A stretch of 64,000 nt of DNA, taken from positions 186,001 to 250,000 of the forward strand of contig NZ_JAHSTV010000009.1 of NCBI RefSeq assembly GCF_019145235.1, in the 5' to 3' direction. The notes under the pieces were generated by a model. The model was not told the origin of the DNA, ran no database searches, and worked only from the letters and a program-made list of their open reading frames with translations. This document shows, in pieces, positions 43,623 through 51,173 of the stretch. Within the stretch, counting starts at the first letter, position 1. Each line of letters starts with the position of its first letter. This stretch comes from Pseudomonas farris (lineage in GTDB: Bacteria; Pseudomonadota; Gammaproteobacteria; Pseudomonadales; Pseudomonadaceae). The position numbers were made by a program, and so were the translations under genes.

Positions 43623-44873
43623 TCAGGAAAGCTTTGCCAGGCATGCCTCAAGGATATCCAGCCCTTCCTCCAGCACGGCGGTCTCCGTGGTCAATGGCGC
43701 CAGCAGCCGAATGATGTGGCGCGACTTGCCGCTGGGCATCAGCAGCAAGCCCGAGTCGCGCGCCAGTGCCAGCAGCTGTGTCAGTTGCGCCGAGGCCGGT
43801 GTGCCGTCGGCATTGATCAGCTCGATGCCGCGCATGGCACCTACGCCGGTCAAGCGGCCCAGATACGGTGACAGTTCGCGGGCGCGCCAGGATTCGTAGC
43901 GGCTGACAATCGCTTCTTCCTGTTGCGCACCCCAGCCGTGCAGATGCGCGTCAGTCATTTCGTCCAGGGTCGCCAACGCGGCGGCGCAGGCGATGGGGTT
44001 GCCCGAATAGGTGCCGCCCAATCCGCCCTTGGGCAAGTTATCGAGCAGTGACTTGCGCCCGACAACCGCCCCCAGCGGTACACCGCCGGCAATGCTTTTG
44101 CCCAGCAGGATCAGGTCCGGTTCAATGCCCAATCGCGAGAACGCAAACCGCTGGCCGGTACGGCCGAAGCCGGACTGGATTTCATCGGCGATCAGCAGGA
44201 TGCCTTTGTCATCACAGAAACGTCGCAGCGTCTGGGCGAACTCCACGTCCATCGCCAGGAAGCCCGCTTCGCCCTGCACCGGCTCGACGATAAAACAGGC
44301 CACGTCATCAACGTCGATCTCAACGCTGAACAGCCGCTCCATGGCCTTCAGGGCCTCGGCGCAGGTCACGTCATTGTCTTTGCTGGGGAAGGGCAGATGG
44401 AACACCGGCCCCGGTAGCACACCGACTTTCTGCTTGTACGGCGCGACTTTGCCGTTGAGGTTCAGGGTGGCGAGTGTGCGACCGTGGAAGGCGCCGTCGA
44501 AGGCGATGACTGCCGTGCGCCCGGTGGCGCCACGGACGATCTTCAGGGCGTTTTCCGCCGCTTCCGCACCGCTGTTGGTGAGCATGCCGCTGACCGGGTA
44601 ATCCACCGGGATAAACGCTGTCAGGCGATCCATCAGTTCGAGGTAAGGCACATGCGGTGCGGCGTTGAACGCGTAGTGAGTCAGCCGGGTGGCTTGTTCG
44701 CGAATGGCCTCGACGATGCGTGGATGGCAATGGCCGAGGTTCAGCACGCCGATACCACCGACAAAATCGATGTAGCGTTTGCCGTCGGAGTCCCAGACCT
44801 CGGCGTTTTTACCGTGGCTGAGCGTGACGGGGTGAACGATGTTGATTGACCGACTGATGTTTTCGCTGCTCAT
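43623..44873 (-). CDS. Class III aminotransferase, 2-aminoadipate/4-aminobutyrate type
   Basis: A 416-residue PLP enzyme. PLP lysine in LLGKSIAGGVPLGAVVGRK; GMLTNSGAEAAENALKIVRGATGR; LIADEIQSGFGRTG. From memory it is closely similar to the P. putida 2-aminoadipate transaminase (PP_4108), so lysine/pipecolate catabolism is plausible; GABA or 5-aminovalerate are alternatives. It heads the cluster with the ABC importer and FAD oxidase, all on the minus strand. Confidence 0.85.
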   Translation of the reverse strand: MSSENISRSINIVHPVTLSHGKNAEVWDSDGKRYIDFVGGIGVLNLGHCHPRIVEAIREQATRLTHYAFNAAPHVPYLELMDRLTAFIPVDYPVSGMLTNSGAEAAENALKIVRGATGRTAVIAFDGAFHGRTLATLNLNGKVAPYKQKVGVLPGPVFHLPFPSKDNDVTCAEALKAMERLFSVEIDVDDVACFIVEPVQGEAGFLAMDVEFAQTLRRFCDDKGILLIADEIQSGFGRTGQRFAFSRLGIEPDLILLGKSIAGGVPLGAVVGRKSLLDNLPKGGLGGTYSGNPIACAAALATLDEMTDAHLHGWGAQQEEAIVSRYESWRARELSPYLGRLTGVGAMRGIELINADGTPASAQLTQLLALARDSGLLLMPSGKSRHIIRLLAPLTTETAVLEEGLDILEACLAKLS

Positions 44874-45000
44874 GGATACCGGACTCAGAAGAAGGGATGC
44901 TTCTTTTTATCTAAGCCGCGAGCAGCGGTGCCCGGCAAACGAAATAAAGTTGCCGGGTCAATATTAAAAGTCGGGATGTGGTTTCGGGATTGAAATATCA

Positions 45001-45093
45001 AAGATCAAAAGATCGCAGGCTTCGCCAGCTCCTACTGAAGAATGCGATCGACGTAGGAGCTGCCGCAGGCTGCGATCTTTTGATTTTGATCTT
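45001..45093. repeat. Inverted repeat of the GCAGCTCCTAC class
   Basis: AAGATCAAAAGATCGCAGGC…CAGCTCCTAC and GTAGGAGCTG…GCCTGCGATCTTTTG…GATCTT pair over most of their length. It is the same class as 6272-6347, and lies after hopJ, where it may terminate transcription. The 225-nt gap to 44873 holds no gene I could support. Confidence 0.85.
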
Positions 45094-45099
45094 CGCTAG

Positions 45100-45438
45100 T
45101 CAGCGGCGAGTCAGCGGCGGCTGAGTGAACTTCACACCGGCCAGACCATGGGCAATCAACGCGCGGATATTGCCGTGATCGCTGCCTTCAGGCGTGGCCA
45201 CCACCGAGCGGTAATGCTCGCCAAACGCCAACAGCGCTTCCTCATCGCTCAGACCTTCCAGCAATGCCAGACCCAGGGTCTTGCACGAACCTTCGTTCTG
45301 CCCGGCGGCGTTTTCCACACCGCCGTTATTGAAAGCCTGGGGCTGATAGTCGTAACCGGCGGCGATGAACGCCAAGGTATCGGCGAAAGCGTGTTCGCCG
45401 CTCTTGAGGCTGGCGCGCAGGGTGTTCAAATCACTCAT
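45100..45438 (-). CDS. HopJ-family protein
   Basis: A 112-residue protein with the HopJ blocks HAFADTLAFIAAGYDYQPQAFNNGGVENAAGQNEGSCK and LLAFGEHYRSV. The family is named after a P. syringae type III effector but is widespread in bacteria without such systems, and no secretion genes are near. It overlaps DUF1244 by 8 nt and ends the folM-folE-folX run. Housekeeping role unknown. Confidence 0.88.
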   Translation of the reverse strand: MSDLNTLRASLKSGEHAFADTLAFIAAGYDYQPQAFNNGGVENAAGQNEGSCKTLGLALLEGLSDEEALLAFGEHYRSVVATPEGSDHGNIRALIAHGLAGVKFTQPPLTRR

Positions 45439-45727
45439 TGGGTTTTCCTTTGGCGAACGCCGCTTGCTGGTCGGCGCTGGCTTCTTTCTGGTATTGGGCT
45501 TTCCACTCGGCGTACGGCATGCCGTAAACCACTTCGCGGGCTTCGTCGAGGCTGACGTCGATCTGGCGTTCGTCGGCAGCGGCCTTGTACCACTTGGACA
45601 GGCAGTTGCGGCAGAAACCCGAGAGGTTCATCAGGTCGATGTTCTGCACATCCTTGCGGCTGTCCAGGTGGGCAACCAGCCGGCGAAAGGCGGCGGCTTC
45701 AAGTTCCAGGCGTTGTTGATCGTTCAT
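45431..45727 (-). CDS. DUF1244 small protein
   Basis: A 98-residue protein, conserved in proteobacteria, with MNLSGFCRNCLSKWYKAAADE (about 34-54), a CxxC pair that may bind metal. In-frame start 45799 is longer; ATG 45725-45727 (MNDQQRLELEAAAF) is the family start. It overlaps hopJ by 8 nt. Function unknown. Confidence 0.87.
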   Translation of the reverse strand: MNDQQRLELEAAAFRRLVAHLDSRKDVQNIDLMNLSGFCRNCLSKWYKAAADERQIDVSLDEAREVVYGMPYAEWKAQYQKEASADQQAAFAKGKPNE

Positions 45728-45795
45728 GATGGGCTCTGTGCAATCAAATCGTGGCGCGGATGATAAAAGCCTGGCGACCGATGCGCCAGACGCGG

Positions 45796-46167
45796 TCAAC
45801 GGCTCGCGGCCAGGGTAATCGATACCGACTCGGCGAAGCGCAAGGCATGGGGCTTGTCGACTTCGACTTCGGCGTACAGTACCGACTCGTTGACCATGAT
45901 CAGGTCCAGCAATTCCTGAGTCAGGCGCTCGAGCAAGGCAAAGCGATTGCCCTCCACGTGGGCGATGATCGCCTTGGTGATGGTGCGATAATTCAACGCG
46001 TGATCGATATCGTTGTCACGCACTGCATCCTGGGCGGCGTACAGAATGGTCAGGTTGATCAGCACATCCTGCTTGTTGAGGATCTCGTCCTCGTTGATGC
46101 CGATGAAAGTTCGCAAACACAGGTCCTTGACCCGGATGCGTGCCATTCCTGGTTGAAGTTGTGGCAT
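45796..46167 (-). CDS. folX: FolX, dihydroneopterin triphosphate 2'-epimerase
   Basis: A 123-residue FolB/FolX fold protein (MARIRVKDLCLRTFIGINEDE…LNYRTITKAI…ERLTQELLD). Context beside folE and folM points to FolX, epimerising dihydroneopterin triphosphate toward monapterin, rather than folate aldolase FolB. It starts 2 nt after folE. FolB of the main folate pathway would be encoded elsewhere. Confidence 0.88.
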   Translation of the reverse strand: MPQLQPGMARIRVKDLCLRTFIGINEDEILNKQDVLINLTILYAAQDAVRDNDIDHALNYRTITKAIIAHVEGNRFALLERLTQELLDLIMVNESVLYAEVEVDKPHALRFAESVSITLAASR

Positions 46168-46169
46168 TG

Positions 46170-46745
46170 CTACTTGCTCCGTCCAATCAATTGCAGGAAC
46201 TCCTGGCGGGTATTACTCGACTCGCGGAAGGCGCCGAGCATCACCGAGGTGTTCATGGTCGAATTCTGTTTTTCGACGCCGCGCATCATCATGCACATGT
46301 GCTGGGCTTCGATGACCACCGCGACACCGGCGGCGTCGGTCACTTGCTGCACTGCGTCGGCGATTTGCCGGGTGAGGTTTTCCTGGATTTGCAGTCGGCG
46401 GGCGAACATATCCACAAGCCGCGCAATCTTCGACAGGCCCAGCACCTTGCCCGTTGGAATATAAGCCACATGAGCCTTGCCGATGAAGGGCAGCATGTGA
46501 TGTTCACAGAGCGAGTACAGCTCGATGTTGTCGACGATGATCATTTCATCGTTGTCTGAGGCAAACAGCGCGCCGTTGACGATTTCTTCGACACTTTGTT
46601 CGTAACCATGACACAGGTATTGCATCGCCTTGGCGGCGCGAACCGGGGTGTCTTGCAGTCCTTCGCGGTCGGGATTTTCACCGAGGCCGATCAGGATCTC
46701 GCGATAGCTCTGTGACAGGGTGTTCTGAGGCAGGAATAACGTCAT
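46170..46745 (-). CDS. folE: GTP cyclohydrolase I
   Basis: A 191-residue type I enzyme turning GTP into dihydroneopterin triphosphate. Zn ligands fall in the Cys/His motif SLCEHHMLPFIGKAHVAYIP (about 79-98) and the Cys of AQHMCMMMRGV (about 149-159). A second folE probably exists elsewhere (P. aeruginosa has two). It lies between folM and folX, the monapterin gene set. Confidence 0.92.
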   Translation of the reverse strand: MTLFLPQNTLSQSYREILIGLGENPDREGLQDTPVRAAKAMQYLCHGYEQSVEEIVNGALFASDNDEMIIVDNIELYSLCEHHMLPFIGKAHVAYIPTGKVLGLSKIARLVDMFARRLQIQENLTRQIADAVQQVTDAAGVAVVIEAQHMCMMMRGVEKQNSTMNTSVMLGAFRESSNTRQEFLQLIGRSK

Positions 46746-46767
46746 GGGACATCCTCGCGGGAGCGGC

Positions 46768-47478
46768 TTATTTGACGTGCCGTCCGCCGTTGACGGTCAG
46801 GGTCGTGCCGGTGACATAAGGGTTGTCGAGCAAATAGCGCAGGCTCTGGTAGATCACTTCGCTGCCGGGCTCAATGCCCAGTGCCGATTTGGCCAGAACC
46901 CTGGCGCGGTACGCCGCGTCGTCGTCGGGATTGAACAGTAGCAGGGCTGGCGCGATACCGTTGACCTTGATGCCGGGCGCGTATTTCGCGGCAAAGGACA
47001 GGGTCAGGCTGTCGAGCCCGGCTTTGCTGGCGCAGTAACCGATGTGCTTGCTGCTGCCCCTGCGGGTCACATCATCGCTGATGTGCACTATGTCGGCGGG
47101 GCTCGAGCGTTTGAGCAAATCGGCACAGTGCAGGTTGATCAGGTAAGGCGCCAGCATGTGCACGTTGAACATGCGGGTGAAGGCCGCGGCTTCGGAGCCT
47201 GGGGTTTCTACCTGCCATTCAGAAGCGTTATGGACGATCGCCCGCAAACTGTCGGTGTGGTTTTTCAGTTCGCCGATGAACGCAAGGATACTGGCCTCGC
47301 TGGAAAAGTCCGCAAACACCGCGGTCGCCCCCAGATCAAGCAGGGTTTGCACCCCCGGGCGTTCGCTGCGGTAGCTGAAAATGACCGGATGGCCGTCTTC
47401 GAGCAAACGCTGCGCACAGTGCAGGCCGACACGCTGGCCGGCACCGGTGATGAGGATTGGGGCTGCGGTAGAGGTCAT
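46768..47478 (-). CDS. folM: FolM, dihydromonapterin reductase (SDR)
   Basis: A 236-residue SDR with ITGAGQRVGLHCAQRL near the N-terminus and the catalytic YCASKAG. It reduces dihydromonapterin to tetrahydromonapterin, the cofactor of phenylalanine hydroxylase in pseudomonads. ATG 47476-47478 gives the family start; a longer frame to 47505 lacks a better signal. It lies 22 nt upstream of folE. Confidence 0.88.
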   Translation of the reverse strand: MTSTAAPILITGAGQRVGLHCAQRLLEDGHPVIFSYRSERPGVQTLLDLGATAVFADFSSEASILAFIGELKNHTDSLRAIVHNASEWQVETPGSEAAAFTRMFNVHMLAPYLINLHCADLLKRSSPADIVHISDDVTRRGSSKHIGYCASKAGLDSLTLSFAAKYAPGIKVNGIAPALLLFNPDDDAAYRARVLAKSALGIEPGSEVIYQSLRYLLDNPYVTGTTLTVNGGRHVK

Positions 47479-47549
47479 GAACGGCTCGCGTCGCGGTAAG
47501 AGCAAAACTATACCAGCGACGGGAGTTGTTCACCTACGTCCTGCAAGGG

Positions 47550-48119
47550 TTACTGATTTTGGGGGTTGTGTTCGGCGGGCAACGGACGCGCAGATGGGGT
47601 GTGCAACCACCCGGTCAGCAGACGCGTCGACAGCGGAATGAAGAAATACACCATCAATGGCGTCAGGCACAGGGTGCTGACAAACACGCGGGTCAGCAAA
47701 CTCGTTTCAACCAATAGCGGCCCGATGACAAAGTTGAACAGCAGGGACACCGGAAAGAACGCCAGCCAGATAGCCACGGCCTGTTTCCAGCGTGGGGGGC
47801 GTTGACCGACCGCACCGAACCAGCCATCGATGCCACTGACCCGATGCTCCGAAGGGTGGGCAAACAGATCACTGCCACGTCCCAGCCAGGCAGTGCGCGA
47901 CGCGGAATGCTCCCAGGCGTGCATGGTCTGCTCGTCGGCGAAGCGGAAGATAATCTGGAATTCGTCATCGTCGGGCGGCGGAGCGAGCACGCCAGAGCCG
48001 AGGTAACCGGGGAAGTCGGTGGCCAGTTGTTCGCCTTCGCGCAGCCAGGCCATCAGGTCCTGATAACGCCCATCGGCGACGCGACGCGCCACCATCAGCG
48101 TGACGGGGGAGGTAGACAT
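47550..48119 (-). CDS. Antibiotic-monooxygenase-domain membrane protein
   Basis: A 189-residue protein: an N-terminal ABM-like ferredoxin fold (SPVTLMVARRVADGRYQDLMAWLREGEQLATDFPGYLGSGVL) followed by two membrane helices (about 120-140 and 148-170). ATG 48117-48119 follows GGAG; the in-frame upstream start is rejected. It heads the folM-folE-folX run and diverges from the MerR/LitR-like regulator, across 192 nt with two TGTA/TACA inverted repeats. Activity unknown. Confidence 0.8.
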   Translation of the reverse strand: MSTSPVTLMVARRVADGRYQDLMAWLREGEQLATDFPGYLGSGVLAPPPDDDEFQIIFRFADEQTMHAWEHSASRTAWLGRGSDLFAHPSEHRVSGIDGWFGAVGQRPPRWKQAVAIWLAFFPVSLLFNFVIGPLLVETSLLTRVFVSTLCLTPLMVYFFIPLSTRLLTGWLHTPSARPLPAEHNPQNQ

Positions 48120-48140
48120 TTTGTATCTCCGTATTACAAA
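48120..48140. promoter_or_regulatory. TTTGTA-N9-TACAAA inverted repeat
   Basis: Perfect 6-bp arms at 48120-48125 and 48135-48140, covering the ribosome-binding site of the membrane monooxygenase-like gene. With the similar repeat at 48294-48312 it marks the divergent promoter region beside a MerR-family regulator. Confidence 0.45.
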
Positions 48141-48293
48141 CGCGTCGCTCCGGATAGGAGCTTCGCTGGACACAACGCCGGGGTAGTGGGCTGCATCCGG
48201 GAACAAGCAAGGATTATTCCTGATTCTGCGGATAACGTTAGTGACCTCGTCGGATATCAACGCCTTGAATGCTAGCGGCGTAGGAGCGTTAAA

Positions 48294-48312
48294 TGTATCC
48301 AGATTTTGTACA
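48294..48312. promoter_or_regulatory. TGTA-N11-TACA inverted repeat at MerR start
   Basis: TGTA (48294-48297) and TACA (48309-48312) flank TCCAGATTTTG, overlapping the presumed start of the MerR-like gene. MerR/LitR proteins bind spaced dyads of this kind; autoregulation and control of the divergent fol run is inferred. Confidence 0.45.
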
Positions 48313-49289
48313 TGGACGTAAATCCCAAGATGGCTGTGCTGACCGACATTGCACCTGGCTTGCCCCCCAATACCTCGCTGATGCGAGAAGAGCTGTTTCC
48401 TATTCGTGAGGTCGCGCGCCTGACCGGGGTCAATCCCGTCACGCTACGAGCATGGGAGCGGCGGTATGGTTTGATACAACCTACGCGCACCGAAAGCGGG
48501 CACCGTTTGTATTCGATGAGCGATATCGAGCATGTTCGCAGCATCCTCGGCTGGATAGAACGCGGTGTCGCGGTCAGCAAGGTCGGCAAGATACTGGCCA
48601 AGACTGAACCGCTCAAGGTGCTGGCGCAGGTCATTCCCAACGAACTCGTTCAAGCCGACTACGGCCAATGGCAGCAGCGGGTCAAGGCAGCGGTGAGTGC
48701 TTTTGACGAAGTTCAACTGGAGCAAGTCTACGGTCAGATTTTTTCCAGTTACCCACTGACCGTGGTGTTTCAGGAGATTCTGATTCCGGTCTGGAAGCTA
48801 TTGCTACAACGCCATGAAGCGTTCGGTCAGACCAGCGAGTGGCTTTTCCTGGATGGTTTTCTGCGAGCTCGAGTGTTGCAGCGGCTGCTGCTGGTGCGTG
48901 TCATGCAACCGCGACGAGTGATTGTCTGTGCCTTGGCCGACCAATGTCGTGAACTCGAAGTGCTGCTCACTGCGCTGTATCTGAGCAGTGTCGATTCGAC
49001 TATTCAGTTGTTGGCGATCGGTCAGCCCTTCGACGAGCTGATCCTGATCTGTGAGAAAATCAAGCCCAAGGCACTGGTGCTGGTTTCCAGTCACGCGCCG
49101 GCCGGCGAATTGCCTCGACGTTTGAAACGCTTGGCCATGAGCCTGGATTGTCAGGTGTTGCTGGCCGGGGATGCATCGGACCTGGCACAGGAGAGACTGG
49201 CCGGATCATCGATCGGTTGTCTGGGAAACGAGGGAGGGGTGATGCGCCAGCGTCTGAAGCAGTTCCTGGCGGGAAACCTGGATACCTGA
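48312..49289 (+). CDS. MerR-family, LitR/CarH-like regulator lacking B12-binding histidine
   Basis: A 325-residue regulator: N-terminal MerR helix-turn-helix (LFPIREVARLTGVNPVTLRAWERRYGLIQPTRTESGHRLY, about 28-68) and a C-terminal CarH-type cobalamin-domain fold (about 120-310). The light-sensing His motif (PGEEH-like in CarH) is replaced by VCALADQCRELEV, so B12 binding is unlikely; this matches the class II LitR type known from P. putida, which works with a separate LOV photoreceptor. Start uncertain: ATG 48312 has no clear ribosome-binding site (GGAG at 48283-48286 suits an out-of-frame ATG 48293); ATG 48330 is another option. Confidence 0.85.
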   Translation: MDVNPKMAVLTDIAPGLPPNTSLMREELFPIREVARLTGVNPVTLRAWERRYGLIQPTRTESGHRLYSMSDIEHVRSILGWIERGVAVSKVGKILAKTEPLKVLAQVIPNELVQADYGQWQQRVKAAVSAFDEVQLEQVYGQIFSSYPLTVVFQEILIPVWKLLLQRHEAFGQTSEWLFLDGFLRARVLQRLLLVRVMQPRRVIVCALADQCRELEVLLTALYLSSVDSTIQLLAIGQPFDELILICEKIKPKALVLVSSHAPAGELPRRLKRLAMSLDCQVLLAGDASDLAQERLAGSSIGCLGNEGGVMRQRLKQFLAGNLDT

Positions 49290-49292
49290 GAT

Positions 49293-49898
49293 TCAGATAT
49301 GCAGTGCAGGATGAGTCAGACGATGTTGCTGAAGGATGTACTGACGCAGACGTTCGGTTTCGTCCGTGTCGCTCTGGCTCAACTCATAGGCGTAGAAACC
49401 CTGCTCGGTTTCACGCTCGAAGGTGCCGCGCAACGCAATCCGCTCATAACCTGACGGGCTGAACCACAACGCGAAGTGTTTTGGCGCCTTGGTCTTGTTG
49501 CGAACCTCCAGCAATACCCCTTTGAACGATATTTCGTGCACCCACATCGTGCCGGGTTGCCCCTTGGCATTTTCCAGCGCCACCGGTTCTTCGAGCGCCA
49601 GGCGCCATGGCCGAATCATCGGCCCGTCTTCATAGATACTGGGGACGCCGAGGCGTAGATGCATTGCGTGAAACTCATCTTCCACCAGGTGCAGCGGGAA
49701 GGTTATTTGCTGATTTTCGAAATTGGCCTGGATGGTGACTTGCTCATGAGCGGCCAAGCGTGTGAGCAAGTCACGAATCTGCGAACCTCCGTTGACGAGC
49801 AGACTCGACGTCGCATCCCGCACATTGAGTTGCGGGTTGTGTTGCATGTTCTGGATAAAATCCAGCTCATCCTGGGTCAGGAGTGCGTCGCGCTGCAT
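49293..49898 (-). CDS. PilZ-like domain protein (candidate)
   Basis: A 201-residue protein with an N-terminal YcgR-like half (about 40-90, VTIQANFENQQITFPLHLVEDEFHAMHLRLGVPSIYEDG) and a C-terminal beta-barrel half (RPWRLALEEPVALEN…VHEISFKGVLLEV, about 95-130) that loosely fits PilZ (RxxxR-like and D/NxSxxG-like). If so it would bind cyclic di-GMP. It sits between the MerR-like and LOV genes, convergent with the former. Confidence 0.5.
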   Translation of the reverse strand: MQRDALLTQDELDFIQNMQHNPQLNVRDATSSLLVNGGSQIRDLLTRLAAHEQVTIQANFENQQITFPLHLVEDEFHAMHLRLGVPSIYEDGPMIRPWRLALEEPVALENAKGQPGTMWVHEISFKGVLLEVRNKTKAPKHFALWFSPSGYERIALRGTFERETEQGFYAYELSQSDTDETERLRQYILQQHRLTHPALHI

Positions 49899-49952
49899 GA
49901 TTTGCTCGAAAGAAATAATTACAAAGTCATCGGTGATTGTAGTAAATGACCA

Positions 49953-50429
49953 CTAATTCGCAGATTGGTTTGAGCCGTTCGTCGTTTTGAGTGCGGCAAT
50001 TTCCGCTTGTGCCTCGGCCAACTGCGCTTCCAGCTGCGCGACTCGCTGCTGCGCCTTGACCTGAACCGTGACGTCTTTCTGTACCCCGACGAAATAGGTC
50101 TGTCCGTCGTGCGGGTTTTTTACCGTGGAAAGCGACAGTTCGTTCCAGAACGGGGTGCCGTCCTTGCGGTAATTCCTGAGGATTTCCCGGCAGGAGCCGC
50201 CGCTGTCCAACGCCTGCCGAATCAAGGCAAGGGCTGCCTGATCCCGGTCTCCTGCCTGCAAAAAACGGCAATCCTGATAGAGGATTTCTTCGCTGGTATA
50301 ACCCGTCAGGCGTTCGAATGCCGGGTTTACGTAAATCAGGATGTTGTCCTGCTCGCCTTCCTTTTCGGCAATCACAATGCCGTCGTTGGAAGCGTCGATC
50401 GCCATTTGCAGCAGAGAGGCGTTGATCAT
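49953..50429 (-). CDS. Short LOV blue-light photoreceptor
   Basis: A 158-residue PAS/LOV protein. The flavin-binding motif appears as EEILYQDCRFLQAGDRDQ (about 48-65), with the photoactive Cys in DCRFLQ, and the FMN-contacting NYRKDGTPFWNELSLSTVKN and TYFVGVQKDVT follow. No output domain is present, only a C-terminal coiled coil (about 120-150). This matches the short LOV proteins of P. putida (PpSB1/PpSB2-LOV). ATG 50427-50429 gives the family start. It would signal light to the nearby LitR-like regulator. Confidence 0.92.
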   Translation of the reverse strand: MINASLLQMAIDASNDGIVIAEKEGEQDNILIYVNPAFERLTGYTSEEILYQDCRFLQAGDRDQAALALIRQALDSGGSCREILRNYRKDGTPFWNELSLSTVKNPHDGQTYFVGVQKDVTVQVKAQQRVAQLEAQLAEAQAEIAALKTTNGSNQSAN

Positions 50430-50532
50430 CGCAGAGTCCTTTGCGTATTGATTGATACGCTGCATTCTAAAAGATCAATGAGGGCGGTGCTGTTAATATC
50501 TCCTACTTTTATTTAGATTCAGGATCAGATTG

Positions 50533-50988
50533 ATGAAAGTCGCCATCCTTTCCGGCTCGGTGTACGGCACGGCTGAAGAAGTCGCCCGCCACGCAGCAAG
50601 CATTTTGAACGCCGCCGGTTTTGAAACCTGGCACAACCCGCGCGCGACACTCGCCGATGTTCAGGCGTTTGGCCCCGAAGCATTTCTGGCGGTGACCTCG
50701 ACCACCGGCATGGGCGAGTTGCCGGACAATCTGCAGCCGTTGTATTTCGCCATCCGCGATCAATTGCCCGCCGCCTGGCGTGGCTTGCCGGGTGCGGTGA
50801 TCGGTTTGGGCGACTCCAGTTATGGCGATACGTTCTGCGGCGGCGGTGAGCAAATGCGTGAATTGTTTGGCGAACTGGGCGTGCACGAAGTCCTGCCGAT
50901 GCTGCGCCTGGACGCCAGCGAAACCGTGACGCCGGAAACCGACGCCGAGCCTTGGCTGGCGGAACTGGTCAACGTTTTGCGGAGCTGA
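50533..50988 (+). CDS. MioC-like flavodoxin
   Basis: A 151-residue flavodoxin: FMN phosphate loop LSGSVYGTAEEVA (about 6-18), VTSTTGMGELPDN and GLGDSSYGDTFCGGG. It resembles YqcA/MioC short flavodoxins, electron carriers. ATG 50533 was preferred over the in-frame TTG 50530. It diverges from the LOV gene. Confidence 0.9.
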   Translation: MKVAILSGSVYGTAEEVARHAASILNAAGFETWHNPRATLADVQAFGPEAFLAVTSTTGMGELPDNLQPLYFAIRDQLPAAWRGLPGAVIGLGDSSYGDTFCGGGEQMRELFGELGVHEVLPMLRLDASETVTPETDAEPWLAELVNVLRS

Positions 50989-51173
50989 CCGGCCGCTCGC
51001 GCCTTTATTGGCGGCGATGCTTTGACATGGATCCAGACTCACCCGCGCACTGACTCGCTCGGCCATCAAGCTGGCTGCCAATGCAACTACACGAAGTCCG
51101 GGGGCTGACTAGACTGCTGTAACGCAGCAAAAAACAATAAAAACCCAGAAAAATAAAAAAGAGAATCCTTGCC

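Noticed and set aside
45100..45438. HopJ as evidence of a type III secretion locus
   Set aside because: The family occurs widely without such systems and no secretion, chaperone or hrp-box sequences are near.
48312..49289. B12-dependent CarH photoreceptor
   Set aside because: The cobalamin-contacting His motif is replaced (VCALADQCRELEV), so only the fold is retained.
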